The translations under genes and the position numbers were made by a program. Shown piece by piece: positions 16,302 to 25,352 of a DNA stretch of 64,000 nt. The notes below the pieces were generated by a model. That model made no database searches. It was not told the DNA's origin and was given only the letters and a program-made list of their open reading frames with translations. The stretch comes from Thioclava sp. JE_KL1 (GTDB lineage Bacteria > Pseudomonadota > Alphaproteobacteria > Rhodobacterales > Rhodobacteraceae): positions 1 through 64,000 of the forward strand of contig NZ_WBJS01000002.1 of NCBI RefSeq assembly GCF_009296265.1. Direction: 5' to 3'. The first letter of the stretch is position 1. Each line of letters begins with the position of its first letter.

Positions 16302-17597
16302 ATGAGCGCCAGCGACACTTCTTTCTCCACCTCACTGTTCGAGACGCTGACAGGGGACCGCCCGGGAAATGTGAAGGAGTTGAGCGAGCGCGCCGCCGAG
16401 CACGAACCCGGCAGTTTCCTGCGCCATGTCGGCTCGTTGTCGATGACGAAGCTCGCCGACGGGCTGATCGATCCGAAACTGGTGCTGAGCTGGCTGATGC
16501 AGGCGGTGGGCGCGCCCGCAGCGCTGGTCAGCTGGCTGGTGCCGGTGCGCGAGGCGGGCTCGCTCCTGCCGCAGCTTTTTACCGCGCCGCATGTGCGCCA
16601 GATGCCGCAGCGCAAATGGGCCTGGGCGGCGGGGAGCTTGATCCAGGGGCTGGCCGCGGCGGCGATCGTGGTGATCGCACTGACGATGCAGGGGATGGCT
16701 GCGGGGCTTGCGATGCTGGTTGCGCTGGGCGTGCTGGCCATTGCGCGCTCGCTGTCCTCGGTGAGCTACAAGGATGTGCTGGGAAAGACCGTGGACCGGA
16801 CGCGGCGCGGCACGACGACCGGGATCGCCACGAGCGTCTCAGCCGCCGGGGTGATCCTGTTCGCAATCATCCTGATGACCGGCATGGTGGAGCGGATGAG
16901 CCTCGTGATCGGAGCGATCTCGCTGGCGGCCGTGCTCTGGGTCGCGGCGGCGGCGCTGTTCTCGACGCTAACGGAAGAAGACCAGCCGGGCGAAGACAAG
17001 GCTAGCATCGGCCTGTCCGAGCTGAGCCTGCTGTGGAAGGACGCCGATCTGGGCAAGTTCGTGATCGCGCGGGTGCTGCTGCTGCCGACCGCGCTGGCGC
17101 CGCCCTATATCGTGCTGCTCGCGGCGCAGGCGGGCGATAACCGGTTCGGGGCGCTGGGGGCGATGGTGCTGGCCTCGGCGCTGGCCTCGCTGGTGAGCTC
17201 CTATATCTGGGGTCGGCTGGCGGATCGCTCCTCGCGCAAGGTGCTGATCTTCACCGGGTTGGTCGCAGCCGCGTTTCTGGCGCTGGCGGTGGTACTGGGC
17301 TGGTCGGGGCTGATGGGCACGATCTGGGCCTCTCCGGTGGCGCTGTTCGGGCTGATGATCGGCTATCAGGGGGTGCGGCTGGGCCGCTCGACCTATCTGG
17401 TGGACATGTCGCCCAGGGATGACCGCGCGGCCTATACGGCGGTGTCGAACACGACCGTGGGGGTGATGCTGCTGGCCTTCGGGGCGGCAAGTTCGGCGCT
17501 GGCGATGGCGGGGCCGGAAATGGTGCTGATCGTCTATGCGGGGATCTGCGTGGTCGCCTCGGGCGTGGCCTTCACGATGAAGGAAGTGTCGGAGTAA
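16302..17597 (+). CDS. MFS transporter
   Basis: A 431-residue membrane protein of the major facilitator superfamily with about 10-12 hydrophobic segments, such as AAIVVIALTMQGMAAGLAML and GVMLLAFGAASSALAMAG. The loop SYIWGRLADRSSRK matches the conserved MFS loop G-x-x-x-D-R-x-x-R-K between helices. The N-terminal 60 residues are unusually long and polar before the first helix. ATG 16302 is chosen; an in-frame start at 16287 is possible. Substrate cannot be told. It converges on valS. Confidence 0.8.
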   Translation: MSASDTSFSTSLFETLTGDRPGNVKELSERAAEHEPGSFLRHVGSLSMTKLADGLIDPKLVLSWLMQAVGAPAALVSWLVPVREAGSLLPQLFTAPHVRQMPQRKWAWAAGSLIQGLAAAAIVVIALTMQGMAAGLAMLVALGVLAIARSLSSVSYKDVLGKTVDRTRRGTTTGIATSVSAAGVILFAIILMTGMVERMSLVIGAISLAAVLWVAAAALFSTLTEEDQPGEDKASIGLSELSLLWKDADLGKFVIARVLLLPTALAPPYIVLLAAQAGDNRFGALGAMVLASALASLVSSYIWGRLADRSSRKVLIFTGLVAAAFLALAVVLGWSGLMGTIWASPVALFGLMIGYQGVRLGRSTYLVDMSPRDDRAAYTAVSNTTVGVMLLAFGAASSALAMAGPEMVLIVYAGICVVASGVAFTMKEVSE

Positions 17598-17635
17598 GGT
17601 CTCCGCTCAGCTCATGGCGCGGGGCGACCAGCCCC

Positions 17636-17769
17636 GGGCCGCGCCCGACCCTCCCCCCGGGAGGGCGCATTGGCGATGCCAGCGCGGGCACGGGTGACTT
17701 GCGGGCTTTCGAGATAAAGCGATGACCACATATGTCCTGAAGCGCCCACCCAAGGGTCGGGCGCGGCCC
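17636..17769. repeat. 134-bp element bounded by perfect 17-bp inverted repeats
   Basis: GGGCCGCGCCCGACCCT at 17636-17652 is exactly complementary to 17753-17769. The element fills the gap between the convergent MFS and valS genes and also contains a shorter repeat (CCCCCCGGGAGGG). It has no coding potential. It could be a REP/BIME-like or MITE-like interspersed repeat, or a long transcript hairpin. Confidence 0.6.
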
Positions 17770-17788
17770 TAAACACTGTTTGGGCCGT
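17765..17788 (-). terminator. valS terminator hairpin
   Basis: CGGCCC-T-AAAC pairs with GTTTGGGCCG, a 10-bp stem with one bulged base and a 3-base loop, 10 bp past the valS stop codon. Confidence 0.6.
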
Positions 17789-17797
17789 GCCGGTTCT

Positions 17798-20700
17798 TCA
17801 GCCCATCTCGGCCAGACGCGCCACGGCCTGACGGACCTTCTCGGCCTCTTCCTCGGCGCGGGCGAGGTTCTCGCGGGTTTCCACGACCACCTCGGGATCG
17901 GCATTGGCGATGAATTTCGGATTGTTCAGACGGCCCTTCATGCCGCCGATTTCCTTCTCCATCTTGCCCAGAGCCTTCTCCAGACGCGCCTTCTCCTTGG
18001 CGATGTCGATCACGCCTTCCAGCGGTAGCCCGAACAGCGCGCCCTGCGCCGGGATCGAGATCGCGCCTTTCGGGATCGGTGCCTCGGTGATGCTCTCGAT
18101 GCGCGCCAGCTTGAAGATCAGCGCCTCGTTATTGGCGAGGGCTGCGCGCGCGGAGTCATCGGCTTCGGCCAGAACCATCGGCAGTTTCAGACCCACCGGT
18201 ACGCCCATCTGGGTGCGCGAGGAGCGGATCGCCTCGATCAGTTCGATCACCCAGTTCATCTCGCGGTCGGCGGCCTCGTCCACCAGATCGGCGGCTTTGT
18301 AATCCGGCCAGTCGGCATGGACGAGCATCTTCGCGCGATCGCCCTGCGGTGCGGTCAGCTCCCAGAGCTCTTCGGTGATGAAGGGCATGATCGGGTGCAG
18401 CAGCGTGTAGCACTGGTCGAGCACCCAGCGCATCGTGGCGCGGGTTTCCTCCGCATGCTCGCCATCGAACAGAGGCTTGGCGAATTCGACATACCAGTCG
18501 CAGACCTTGCCCCAGACGAAGCCGTAAAGCCCCAGTGCCGCGTCGTTGAAGCGATAGGCGGCGAAGGCCTCGTCCACCTGCTCGCGGATCTTCGCGGTCT
18601 CGCCGATGATCCAGCGGTTCACCGTGTGTGTGGGCTGCGGGATCTCGGTCACGACCGGCCCTTCGAACACGCCGTTCATCTCGGCGAAGCGCGTCGCGTT
18701 CCAGATCTTCGTGCCGAAGTTCCGGTAACCCTTGATGCGCTCCTCGGACAGCTTCAGCACGCCGCCCATCGCCGCCATCGCGGTATTGGTGAAGCGCAGC
18801 GCATCCGCGCCGTAAGCGTCGATGATCTCGAGCGGGTCGATCACGTTGCCCGTCGTCTTCGACATCTTCTTGCCCTTCTCGTCGCGGACGAGCTGGTGCA
18901 GGTAGACGGTGTGGAAGGGCACCTGATCCATGACGGCCAGCTGCATCATCATCATCCGCGCCACCCAGAAGAACAGGATGTCGAAGCCGGTCACGAGGAC
19001 ATCGGTCGGGAAATACTTGCGCATCTCCTCGGTATCCTCGGGCCAGCCGAGCGTGCCGATCGGCCAGAGGCCCGACGAGAACCAGGTGTCGAGCACATCC
19101 GCATCGCGCCAGACCGGGTAGACGAGCTGCGTCGGGTCCTCGGTCATCTCGTATTGCGCGAGGCTCGCGGCCAGCACTTCGATCGCCTTGTGGCGGTCTT
19201 CGACCTCGACGATGCGCGCGGCGTTGAGCGGTGTCGGCAGCTCGGCATTCTGCGCCTTGAACCAGCCGATGACGCTCTCGAAATCGGAGGCGCAGTGATA
19301 GCGGTCGTCGCGATGGACCATCTTGGTCTCGACGAGCAGGCGGCCCATCTCCACCAGGTCGATCGTGCCGTCGCCCTCGTCATCGCGGAAGTCGGGCGCT
19401 TCCATGTCCAGACCGTACCAGACCGGAATCTGGTGGCCCCACCAGAGCTGGCGCGAGATGCACCACGGCTCGATGTTTTCCAGCCAGTGGAAATAGGTCT
19501 TCTCGCCAGCTTCCGGCATGATCACGGTGTCGCCGTTACGCACCGCATCCAGCGCCTTGCCGACGATCTTCTCGGCATCGACGAACCACTGATCGGTCAG
19601 CATCGGCTCGATCACCACTTTCGAGCGGTCGCCGAAGGGCTGCATGATCGGCTTGTCTTCGACGTAAGGAACGGTGGTCTCCGTCTCGTTGCCGTCTTCG
19701 TCGGTGACGGTCTTCGTGATCGTCACCGCGAGGCCCTCGTCGGTGATCTGACGGATCACGGCTTCACGCGCCTCGAACCGGTCGAGCCCGCGCAGTTCCT
19801 CGGGCACGAGGTTGAGCGCATCGATTTCGGCCTCGGTGAACTCCGCGCCTTTCGAGATGTCCATCGCACGGGCCGCGCATTCCTCATAGGACAGCCCGTC
19901 GGCGCGCATCGCGCCCTTGGTGTCCATCAGGCGATACATCGGAATGCCACCGCGCTTGGCGACCATGTAGTCGTTGAAGTCATGCGCGCCGGTGATCTTC
20001 ACCGCGCCCGAGCCGAAGTCCGGGTCCGGATATTGATCGGTGATGATCGGGATCAGGCGGCGATGCTCTTTCGGGCCCACCGGAATCTCGCAAAGCTTGC
20101 CGACGATCGGCGCGTAACGCTCATCCGAGGGATGCACCGCAACCGCGCCATCGCCCAGCATCGTCTCGGGACGGGTGGTCGCGATCGAGATGTAGTCGCG
20201 CTCTTCGGTGAAGAGGACATTCCCGTCCTCGTCCTTCTCGACATAGGTATAGGTCTCGCCGCCTGCGAGCGGGTATTTGAAGTGCCACATGTGACCGGCG
20301 ACTTCGATATTCTCCACTTCCAGATCCGAGATCGCGGTCTCGAAATGGGGGTCCCAGTTCACCAGCCGCTTGCCGCGATAGATCAGGCCCTTCTCGTACA
20401 TGTCGACGAAGGCCTTGATCACCGCGTCATGGAAATTGCCCTCGTTGCCTTCCGGCGCACCGGGCGCACCCGACATCGTAAAGGCGTTGCGCGACCAGTC
20501 GCAGCTCGACCCCAGACGCTTGAGCTGGTTGATGATGGTCGAGCCGTATTCGCCCTTCCATTCCCAGACCTTCTCGAGGAATTTCTCGCGGCCCAGCTCC
20601 ACCCGCTTGGGCTGCTGGGTCTTGGCCAGTTCCTTTTCGACCATCAGCTGGGTCGCGATGCCCGCATGGTCCTGACCCGGCTGCCAGAGCGTGTCGAACC

Positions 20701-20917
20701 CGCGCATCCGGTGCCAGCGCACGAGGATATCCTGCACGGTGTTGTTGAAGGCGTGGCCCACATGCAGCGCGCCCGTCACGTTGGGCGGCGGGATCATCAC
20801 GCAGAAGGTCTCGTCGCGCGACGCGTTGGCCCCGGCCTTGAAGGCTCCGGCCTCTTCCCATTTCGCGTAGATCCGCGGCTCGGCGCTCGCGGCATCGAAA
20901 GTCTTGTCCATCGTCAT
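17798..20917 (-). CDS. valS: Valine--tRNA ligase
   Basis: A 1039-residue class I aminoacyl-tRNA synthetase that charges tRNA-Val in the cytoplasm. The HIGH motif appears as HVGH (residues 52-55 in [12 protein letters not shown]) and the KMSKS loop as KKMSKTTGN. The C-terminal [19 protein letters not shown] is the coiled coil typical of ValRS. The length is above the E. coli enzyme (951) because of an inserted acidic segment in the editing region ([18 protein letters not shown]), common in alphaproteobacteria. The start is either ATG 20917 (AAGGA 8 bases upstream, chosen) or ATG 20926. Confidence 0.95.
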   Translation of the reverse strand: MTMDKTFDAASAEPRIYAKWEEAGAFKAGANASRDETFCVMIPPPNVTGALHVGHAFNNTVQDILVRWHRMRGFDTLWQPGQDHAGIATQLMVEKELAKTQQPKRVELGREKFLEKVWEWKGEYGSTIINQLKRLGSSCDWSRNAFTMSGAPGAPEGNEGNFHDAVIKAFVDMYEKGLIYRGKRLVNWDPHFETAISDLEVENIEVAGHMWHFKYPLAGGETYTYVEKDEDGNVLFTEERDYISIATTRPETMLGDGAVAVHPSDERYAPIVGKLCEIPVGPKEHRRLIPIITDQYPDPDFGSGAVKITGAHDFNDYMVAKRGGIPMYRLMDTKGAMRADGLSYEECAARAMDISKGAEFTEAEIDALNLVPEELRGLDRFEAREAVIRQITDEGLAVTITKTVTDEDGNETETTVPYVEDKPIMQPFGDRSKVVIEPMLTDQWFVDAEKIVGKALDAVRNGDTVIMPEAGEKTYFHWLENIEPWCISRQLWWGHQIPVWYGLDMEAPDFRDDEGDGTIDLVEMGRLLVETKMVHRDDRYHCASDFESVIGWFKAQNAELPTPLNAARIVEVEDRHKAIEVLAASLAQYEMTEDPTQLVYPVWRDADVLDTWFSSGLWPIGTLGWPEDTEEMRKYFPTDVLVTGFDILFFWVARMMMMQLAVMDQVPFHTVYLHQLVRDEKGKKMSKTTGNVIDPLEIIDAYGADALRFTNTAMAAMGGVLKLSEERIKGYRNFGTKIWNATRFAEMNGVFEGPVVTEIPQPTHTVNRWIIGETAKIREQVDEAFAAYRFNDAALGLYGFVWGKVCDWYVEFAKPLFDGEHAEETRATMRWVLDQCYTLLHPIMPFITEELWELTAPQGDRAKMLVHADWPDYKAADLVDEAADREMNWVIELIEAIRSSRTQMGVPVGLKLPMVLAEADDSARAALANNEALIFKLARIESITEAPIPKGAISIPAQGALFGLPLEGVIDIAKEKARLEKALGKMEKEIGGMKGRLNNPKFIANADPEVVVETRENLARAEEEAEKVRQAVARLAEMG

Positions 20918-21046
20918 GTCAGGCATCCTTGGCTCGGCTTGAGGGCTGTTTAGCCCGCGCAGGCGACAAGGAAAACCCCGTGCGCGCCGGTCCAAAAAGC
21001 GCGGCGGGCACGATCGGGTCAACAAACTGCCGCGATTGCCCCTGAA

Positions 21047-21093
21047 GATAAGAGAAACTTATCCTACATTGGATAGTATAAGCCCAACTTATC
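21047..21093. promoter_or_regulatory. Tandem GATAAG-N5-CTTATC operators upstream of the DUF2235 gene
   Basis: Copy one is GATAAG-AGAAA-CTTATC at 21047-21063. Copy two is TATAAG-CCCAA-CTTATC at 21077-21093. Centres are 30 bp apart, close to three helical turns, and the second ends 14 bp before the start codon. This is what one expects of two cooperatively bound dimers repressing the gene. The regulator is not identified. Confidence 0.5.
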
Positions 21094-21107
21094 TGAGGAG
21101 CGCTGAT

Positions 21108-22328
21108 ATGCGCGGTCTCTTCGAGCGTGTGATCTCTGCCCTGCGTCGCCGCAGCCCGGAACGGGCCGAGGCGCGTGCGGCAGCAGGTGCAGGCCGCGGG
21201 CCGGTGGATCATGTCGTGCTGCTCGACGGGACGCTCGGCTCGCTGCGCGCTGATCGCCTCACCTCGATCGGGCTGATCTATCGCTTCCTGCGCCGGGCCG
21301 CGCCGAAAGTGTCGGTCTATTACGGGCGCGGGCTGCGCTGGCGGGACTGGCACGACATGTCGGACGTGTGGTTCGGCTGGGGCGTGAACCAGCAGATTTC
21401 ACGCGCCTATGGCTGGCTCGCGATGCGCTACCGTCCGGGCGACCGGATTTTCCTGATCGGCTATTCTCGGGGCGCTTTCGCGGCGCGCTCGCTGGCAGGG
21501 ATGATCGGGCGGATAGGGCTGCTGCGTCCGGAACATGCGATCGAGCGGAACACCCGCCTCGCCTGGCGCCATTACGAGGAAGAGACCCCCACGGACATCT
21601 TGCAAAGCTTCCGCAACAGCCTATGCCACGAGAATGTCGAGATCGAGATGGTCGGCGCCTTAGACACGGTGCAGGCGCTGGGCATTCGCGTGCCGTTCTT
21701 CTGGATCGTCAGCGAAGAGCGCGTGCGGTTTCACGACCACCACCTGAGCGATCATGTGCGCCACGGGTTTCAGGCGCTCGCGATCGACGAGCGGCGCTCG
21801 GTGCTGGAGCCGCTGGTGTGGGAAAGCGATGAGGGGGCTTCGGAGGCAGAGCCTCCCGCGACCCGTATCGAGCAGCGCTGGTTTCGCGGCGCGCATGGCG
21901 ATATCGGCGGGATGCTGGGCCATTTCGGCGATGCCCGCCCGCTCGCCAATATTCCGCTCGTGTGGATGCTGGAACGCGCCGAGTCGCTGGGCCTGAGCCT
22001 GCCGCCCGGCTGGCAGGCGGAGTTTCCGCGCGATCCGAATGCGCCCTCGGTCGGCACGTGGACTGGCTGGGGCAAGCTGTTCTGGTTGCGCGCGCCGCGT
22101 GTCGTGGGCCGCGACCCTTCCGAAGGGCTGCATGAAAGCGTCGTCTTGCCCGAAGGCTCGCGCGCGATTTTCCGACCGCGCATCCTGCGCCCCGAAATCC
22201 GCCGCCTCGCGCGCGACTCCGCGCCGGCCTCAGGCCTCGGGCGTCATGACGAAACAGGTGGCGGTGCCGGTCGCGTAGAGGCGTCCATCCTCGGCGCCCC
22301 GGATCTCACCCCGCGCGACGCCGGTTGA
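21108..22328 (+). CDS. DUF2235 domain alpha/beta-hydrolase
   Basis: A 406-residue protein of the DUF2235 family, which includes phospholipase effectors and other lipases. The domain opens with VVLLDGTLGS and RADRLTSIGLIYRFL; the nucleophile elbow is GYSRG at residues 118-122 (serine 120). A later WFRGAHGDIGG likely carries the catalytic histidine. The start at 21108 has GAGGAG 8 bases upstream. No type VI secretion genes are nearby, so an effector role is not supported. The last 33 codons lie antisense over the downstream thioesterase gene, which suggests that the original stop was lost. Two operator-like repeats lie just upstream. Confidence 0.75.
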   Translation: MRGLFERVISALRRRSPERAEARAAAGAGRGPVDHVVLLDGTLGSLRADRLTSIGLIYRFLRRAAPKVSVYYGRGLRWRDWHDMSDVWFGWGVNQQISRAYGWLAMRYRPGDRIFLIGYSRGAFAARSLAGMIGRIGLLRPEHAIERNTRLAWRHYEEETPTDILQSFRNSLCHENVEIEMVGALDTVQALGIRVPFFWIVSEERVRFHDHHLSDHVRHGFQALAIDERRSVLEPLVWESDEGASEAEPPATRIEQRWFRGAHGDIGGMLGHFGDARPLANIPLVWMLERAESLGLSLPPGWQAEFPRDPNAPSVGTWTGWGKLFWLRAPRVVGRDPSEGLHESVVLPEGSRAIFRPRILRPEIRRLARDSAPASGLGRHDETGGGAGRVEASILGAPDLTPRDAG

Positions 22329-22721
22329 CCGCCCGATATGATCGAGCTGGCCCACGCCGATCACCTCGGTGCCGGGCTTGATCGCGCGGATCAGGTTCAC
22401 CTTGAATTCGAGCGTCGTCTGCGTCTGGCCCTTCTTCAGCCCGGTGATCACCGAGCAGGTCATCACCGTATCGAGCATCATCGCATACCAGCCGCCGTGA
22501 ATGCCGCCATAGCCATTGGTCTGCGGGTGCCCAGGCGTGCCGCGACAGGTGACGCGGCCCTCCTCGGCCTCGGTGATCCGGTAGGCCATCAGCTTCTGCA
22601 CGGTGGGGGAGGGGACGTCGCCCGTGACCATCTTGCGCACGTAGTCTAGCCCCGACATCGATAGGACCTCCTCAAGCGGGAGGAAATCGTCGGGTCCTTC
22701 GGCAAAATACTGGTCGGGCAT
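22230..22721 (-). CDS. PaaI-family hotdog thioesterase
   Basis: A 163-residue hotdog-fold protein expected to hydrolyse acyl-CoA thioesters. The core motif GYGGIHGGWYAMMLDTVM matches the HGG-x-x-x-x-x-D signature of PaaI-type enzymes, and the following LEFKVNLIRAIKPGTEV strand pair is usual. The start at 22721 is followed by a 45-residue N-terminal extension. Its 3' end overlaps the end of the DUF2235 gene by 99 bp on the other strand. The GYD-domain gene lies upstream on the same strand. Confidence 0.8.
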   Translation of the reverse strand: MPDQYFAEGPDDFLPLEEVLSMSGLDYVRKMVTGDVPSPTVQKLMAYRITEAEEGRVTCRGTPGHPQTNGYGGIHGGWYAMMLDTVMTCSVITGLKKGQTQTTLEFKVNLIRAIKPGTEVIGVGQLDHIGRSTGVARGEIRGAEDGRLYATGTATCFVMTPEA

Positions 22722-22811
22722 CTTTGGTTCCTTTTCCGGGTCGGCCCTAAGCTATCGTCGCCACGCGGAAAGGAAAGGGGAGGTAGGTGTCGGCTCGCGG
22801 CCGAAGTGGTT

Positions 22812-23144
22812 TCAGCTGCCCGGAGGCACGAAGTTCGAACGGATGCCGGCTGCAGCCTCCTGCATCTCCTTGAAGTCGGCGGTCGTGAAGGCCTCCTGCG
22901 TCTGCACCTTCGACACCGCCCCCGAACCCGCAGCGACCATGATGGCCGGCAGCACCTTCTTTACGTCGTCGACCGTGGCGATGATCAGGAAATCACTCGG
23001 GCCAGTGGTGATGTAGTAGGTCTCCATTTTCCCGCCAGCCGCTTTGATCAAAGCGTCGATGGTGCCCCATCGGTCGGTCGGGCTGTCCATAAAGCCCTTC
23101 AAGGCCTGCGGCGAGAAACTCCCTGTGATGACGAAACGTCCCAT
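22812..23144 (-). CDS. GYD domain protein
   Basis: A 110-residue protein of the GYD family, small ferredoxin-like alpha/beta proteins of unknown function. The sequence starts MGRFVITGSFSPQALKGFMD and contains TYYITTGPSDFLIIATVDD, where many relatives have a G-x-Y-D or similar motif at that turn. It reads in the same direction as the thioesterase gene, about 90 bp ahead of it. No cofactor motif is visible. Confidence 0.75.
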   Translation of the reverse strand: MGRFVITGSFSPQALKGFMDSPTDRWGTIDALIKAAGGKMETYYITTGPSDFLIIATVDDVKKVLPAIMVAAGSGAVSKVQTQEAFTTADFKEMQEAAAGIRSNFVPPGS

Positions 23145-23342
23145 TGTTTTTCCTCCCTGAAACGGAAGTCAGCCATCGGCGCGATCTCGTCGGCAGATTT
23201 GAGCTAGCTTCCGTAAGGTCAAGAGTATCACGAGGGTTGGGATTTCCTGAGCGTCTTGTGGGGGAGGGCGGGCAGTGCCTCGCCACCGTAAAAGAAAAGG
23301 GGCCCAGCCGGGCCCCTCCGTTCAATCCGTGTCGCGACCCTT

Positions 23343-24209
23343 TCAGGCCACTTTCTCCAGCACCGTATCGGGCGTCACACCCAGCGCGTGGCAGACGTCG
23401 CGGGTCAGGCCGGGGCGGTTGAGCGTGTAGAAATGCAGGTCTTCCACGCCGCCCTCGATCAGCTTGTCGCACAGCTCGGTGCACAGCGCGGTCGCCAGAA
23501 GATGCTCGCGCCCGTCGCGGATCGCGGCCTCGAAGGCTTCCTCGACCCATGCGGGGATCGAGGTGCCGCAGCTTTGCGCGAATTTCTTGGCGCCTTTCCA
23601 CGACTGGATCGGCAGGATGCCGGGGATGATCTTCGCGTCGATCCCTTCGCGCTCGCAGGCGTCGCGGAAGCGGAAGAAGGTCTCGGGCTCGAAGAAGAAC
23701 TGCGTGATCGCCGAGGTCGCGCCCGCCTCGACCTTGCGCTTGAGCCAGCGCACGTCGGCCATATTGTCGGCGGCGTCGGGATGCGGCTCGGGATAGGCGC
23801 CCGCGCGGATCGTGAAGCGGCCATCCTCGGCCAGCGCCTCGATCAGCTCGACCGAAGAGGCGAAGCCCTCGGGATGCGGCGTGAAATGCTTGGCGCCCTG
23901 CGGCGGATCGCCCCGCAGCGCCACGATCTCTGTTACGCCCACTTCGGCATAGGCGTCCACGATCTCCATCGTCTCGGCCTTGGTCGCTTCCACGCAGGTC
24001 AGGTGGGCGGCGACATTGAGGCCGTAATTCTTGTGGATCGTGCCGACCGCCTCATGGGTCAGCTTGCGCGTTGTGCCACCCGCCCCGTAGGTCACGGAGG
24101 TGAACTCGGGTTTCAGCGGTGCCAGAACCTGCGCGGTTTCCCACAGCCGGAACGACGCATCGAGCGTCTTCGGCGGGAAAAATTCGAAGCTGACCTTGGG
24201 CGTCGTCAT
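23343..24209 (-). CDS. metF: Methylenetetrahydrofolate reductase
   Basis: A 288-residue FAD enzyme that makes 5-methyltetrahydrofolate for methionine synthesis. It shows the MetF signatures VSFEFFPPKT at the start, TYGAGG, AHLTCVEATK, EIVALRGDPP and AITQFFFEPE. ATG 24209 is chosen because AAAGGA lies 8 bases upstream. The length is as expected. It is divergent from the LysR regulator at 24303 across a 93-bp gap that contains an inverted repeat, so control by that regulator is likely. Confidence 0.93.
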   Translation of the reverse strand: MTTPKVSFEFFPPKTLDASFRLWETAQVLAPLKPEFTSVTYGAGGTTRKLTHEAVGTIHKNYGLNVAAHLTCVEATKAETMEIVDAYAEVGVTEIVALRGDPPQGAKHFTPHPEGFASSVELIEALAEDGRFTIRAGAYPEPHPDAADNMADVRWLKRKVEAGATSAITQFFFEPETFFRFRDACEREGIDAKIIPGILPIQSWKGAKKFAQSCGTSIPAWVEEAFEAAIRDGREHLLATALCTELCDKLIEGGVEDLHFYTLNRPGLTRDVCHALGVTPDTVLEKVA

Positions 24210-24263
24210 GGGAATCTGTCCTTTCGTTCGCTCTCTTGTGCCAGATCGGGCTTTGTGAGACAA

Positions 24264-24291
24264 ACTCATAATCTTCAAAATCGTTATGAGT
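24264..24291. promoter_or_regulatory. Inverted repeat operator between metF and metR
   Basis: ACTCATAA and its exact complement TTATGAGT are separated by 12 bp. A second overlapping symmetry, TGAGACAAACTCA, lies at 24256-24268. Position between a LysR gene and its divergent target is the classic setting for a LysR-type binding site. Confidence 0.6.
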
Positions 24292-24302
24292 GTAACAACA
24301 AG

Positions 24303-25208
24303 ATGCATCTCGAGTTCCGTCACCTGCGCACAATCAAGGCGATTCACGATGCCGGGGGGCTCGCGAAGGCAGCGGACGTGCTGCACATAACACAATCCGC
24401 GCTATCGCACCAAATCAAAGGGCTGGAAGATCAGACCGGGGTGGAGCTGTTCGTGCGCCGCTCGAAACCGCTGAAGCTGTCGGCGGCGGGGCAGAAACTG
24501 CTGCGGCTGGCCGAACGCATCCTGCCCGAGATCGCCGCGACAGAGGCCGAGTTCGACGCGCTGCGGTCAGGCCGTGCGGGCCGCTTGCATATCGCGATCG
24601 AGTGTCACGCCTGTTTCGACTGGCTGTTCCCGGTGCTGGAGCGCTTCCGTCACGCCTGGCCCGATATCGACGTGGATATCCGGCCCGGTCTGGCCTTCAA
24701 CGCCTTGCCCGCGCTGAGCCGCGAAGAGGTCGATCTGGTGATCTCGTCGGATCCCGAGAAGATCGACGGCATCACCTTCAACCCGCTCTTCGACTATGCG
24801 CCGACCTTTATCGCCGCCGCGAATTCGCCGCTGGCCGCGAAACCCTATATCGAGGCGCAGGATTTCGCGGATCAGACGCTGATCACCTATCCGATCGACC
24901 GGGGCCGCTCGGATATCTTCACGCAGCTTTTGACGCCTGCCCGGGTCGAACCGAAAGCCGTGCGGCAGGTGGAGCTGACGGCGGTGATCCTGATGCTGGT
25001 CGCCTCGAATCGCGGCGTGGCGGTGCTGCCCGACTGGGTGCTGCGCGAGGTGAAATACCAACCCGATTACATCACCAAGCCGGTGACGGAACACGGGCTG
25101 ACCAAGCGGCTCTATGCCGCGACGCGCTCCGAGGATGCCACCCAGCCCTTCATGGCGCATTTCCTGCGGCTTGCGCGCACCGAGCCGGTGAAGCTGCAAC
25201 GCGCCTGA
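24303..25208 (+). CDS. metR: LysR-family regulator, MetR-like
   Basis: A 301-residue LysR-type transcription factor. The N-terminal helix-turn-helix runs through LAKAADVLHITQSALSHQIKGLE (about 20-42), and the effector domain follows from residue 90. The start MHLEFRHLRTIKAI and the IAIECHACFDWLFPVL stretch resemble MetR, which uses homocysteine as a co-effector to control met genes. The divergent metF supports this. ATG 24303 is the first plausible start; longer upstream frames run antisense to metF. Confidence 0.85.
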   Translation: MHLEFRHLRTIKAIHDAGGLAKAADVLHITQSALSHQIKGLEDQTGVELFVRRSKPLKLSAAGQKLLRLAERILPEIAATEAEFDALRSGRAGRLHIAIECHACFDWLFPVLERFRHAWPDIDVDIRPGLAFNALPALSREEVDLVISSDPEKIDGITFNPLFDYAPTFIAAANSPLAAKPYIEAQDFADQTLITYPIDRGRSDIFTQLLTPARVEPKAVRQVELTAVILMLVASNRGVAVLPDWVLREVKYQPDYITKPVTEHGLTKRLYAATRSEDATQPFMAHFLRLARTEPVKLQRA

Positions 25209-25352
25209 GCCTTCTTCTCGACCGAAATATCCCGGGGACTCGCGCTGCAAGCGGGGCAAAGCCCCTCCTCAGTTTGCCTGACGCGCCAAAGGTCTTGGAT
25301 TTTCCACGCAACCCCTGTAAGGCGACCGCTTGAAACGCGAAGGAGCCCAGAG

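Noticed and set aside
18317-20953. Very long plus-strand ORF (878 codons) opposite valS
   Set aside because: It is fully antisense to valS, which has clear synthetase motifs. High-GC codon bias creates long open frames on the opposite strand, and no protein family is visible in it.
21108-22328. DUF2235 protein as a type VI secretion effector
   Set aside because: No secretion, VgrG or immunity genes are nearby; the domain alone does not show secretion.
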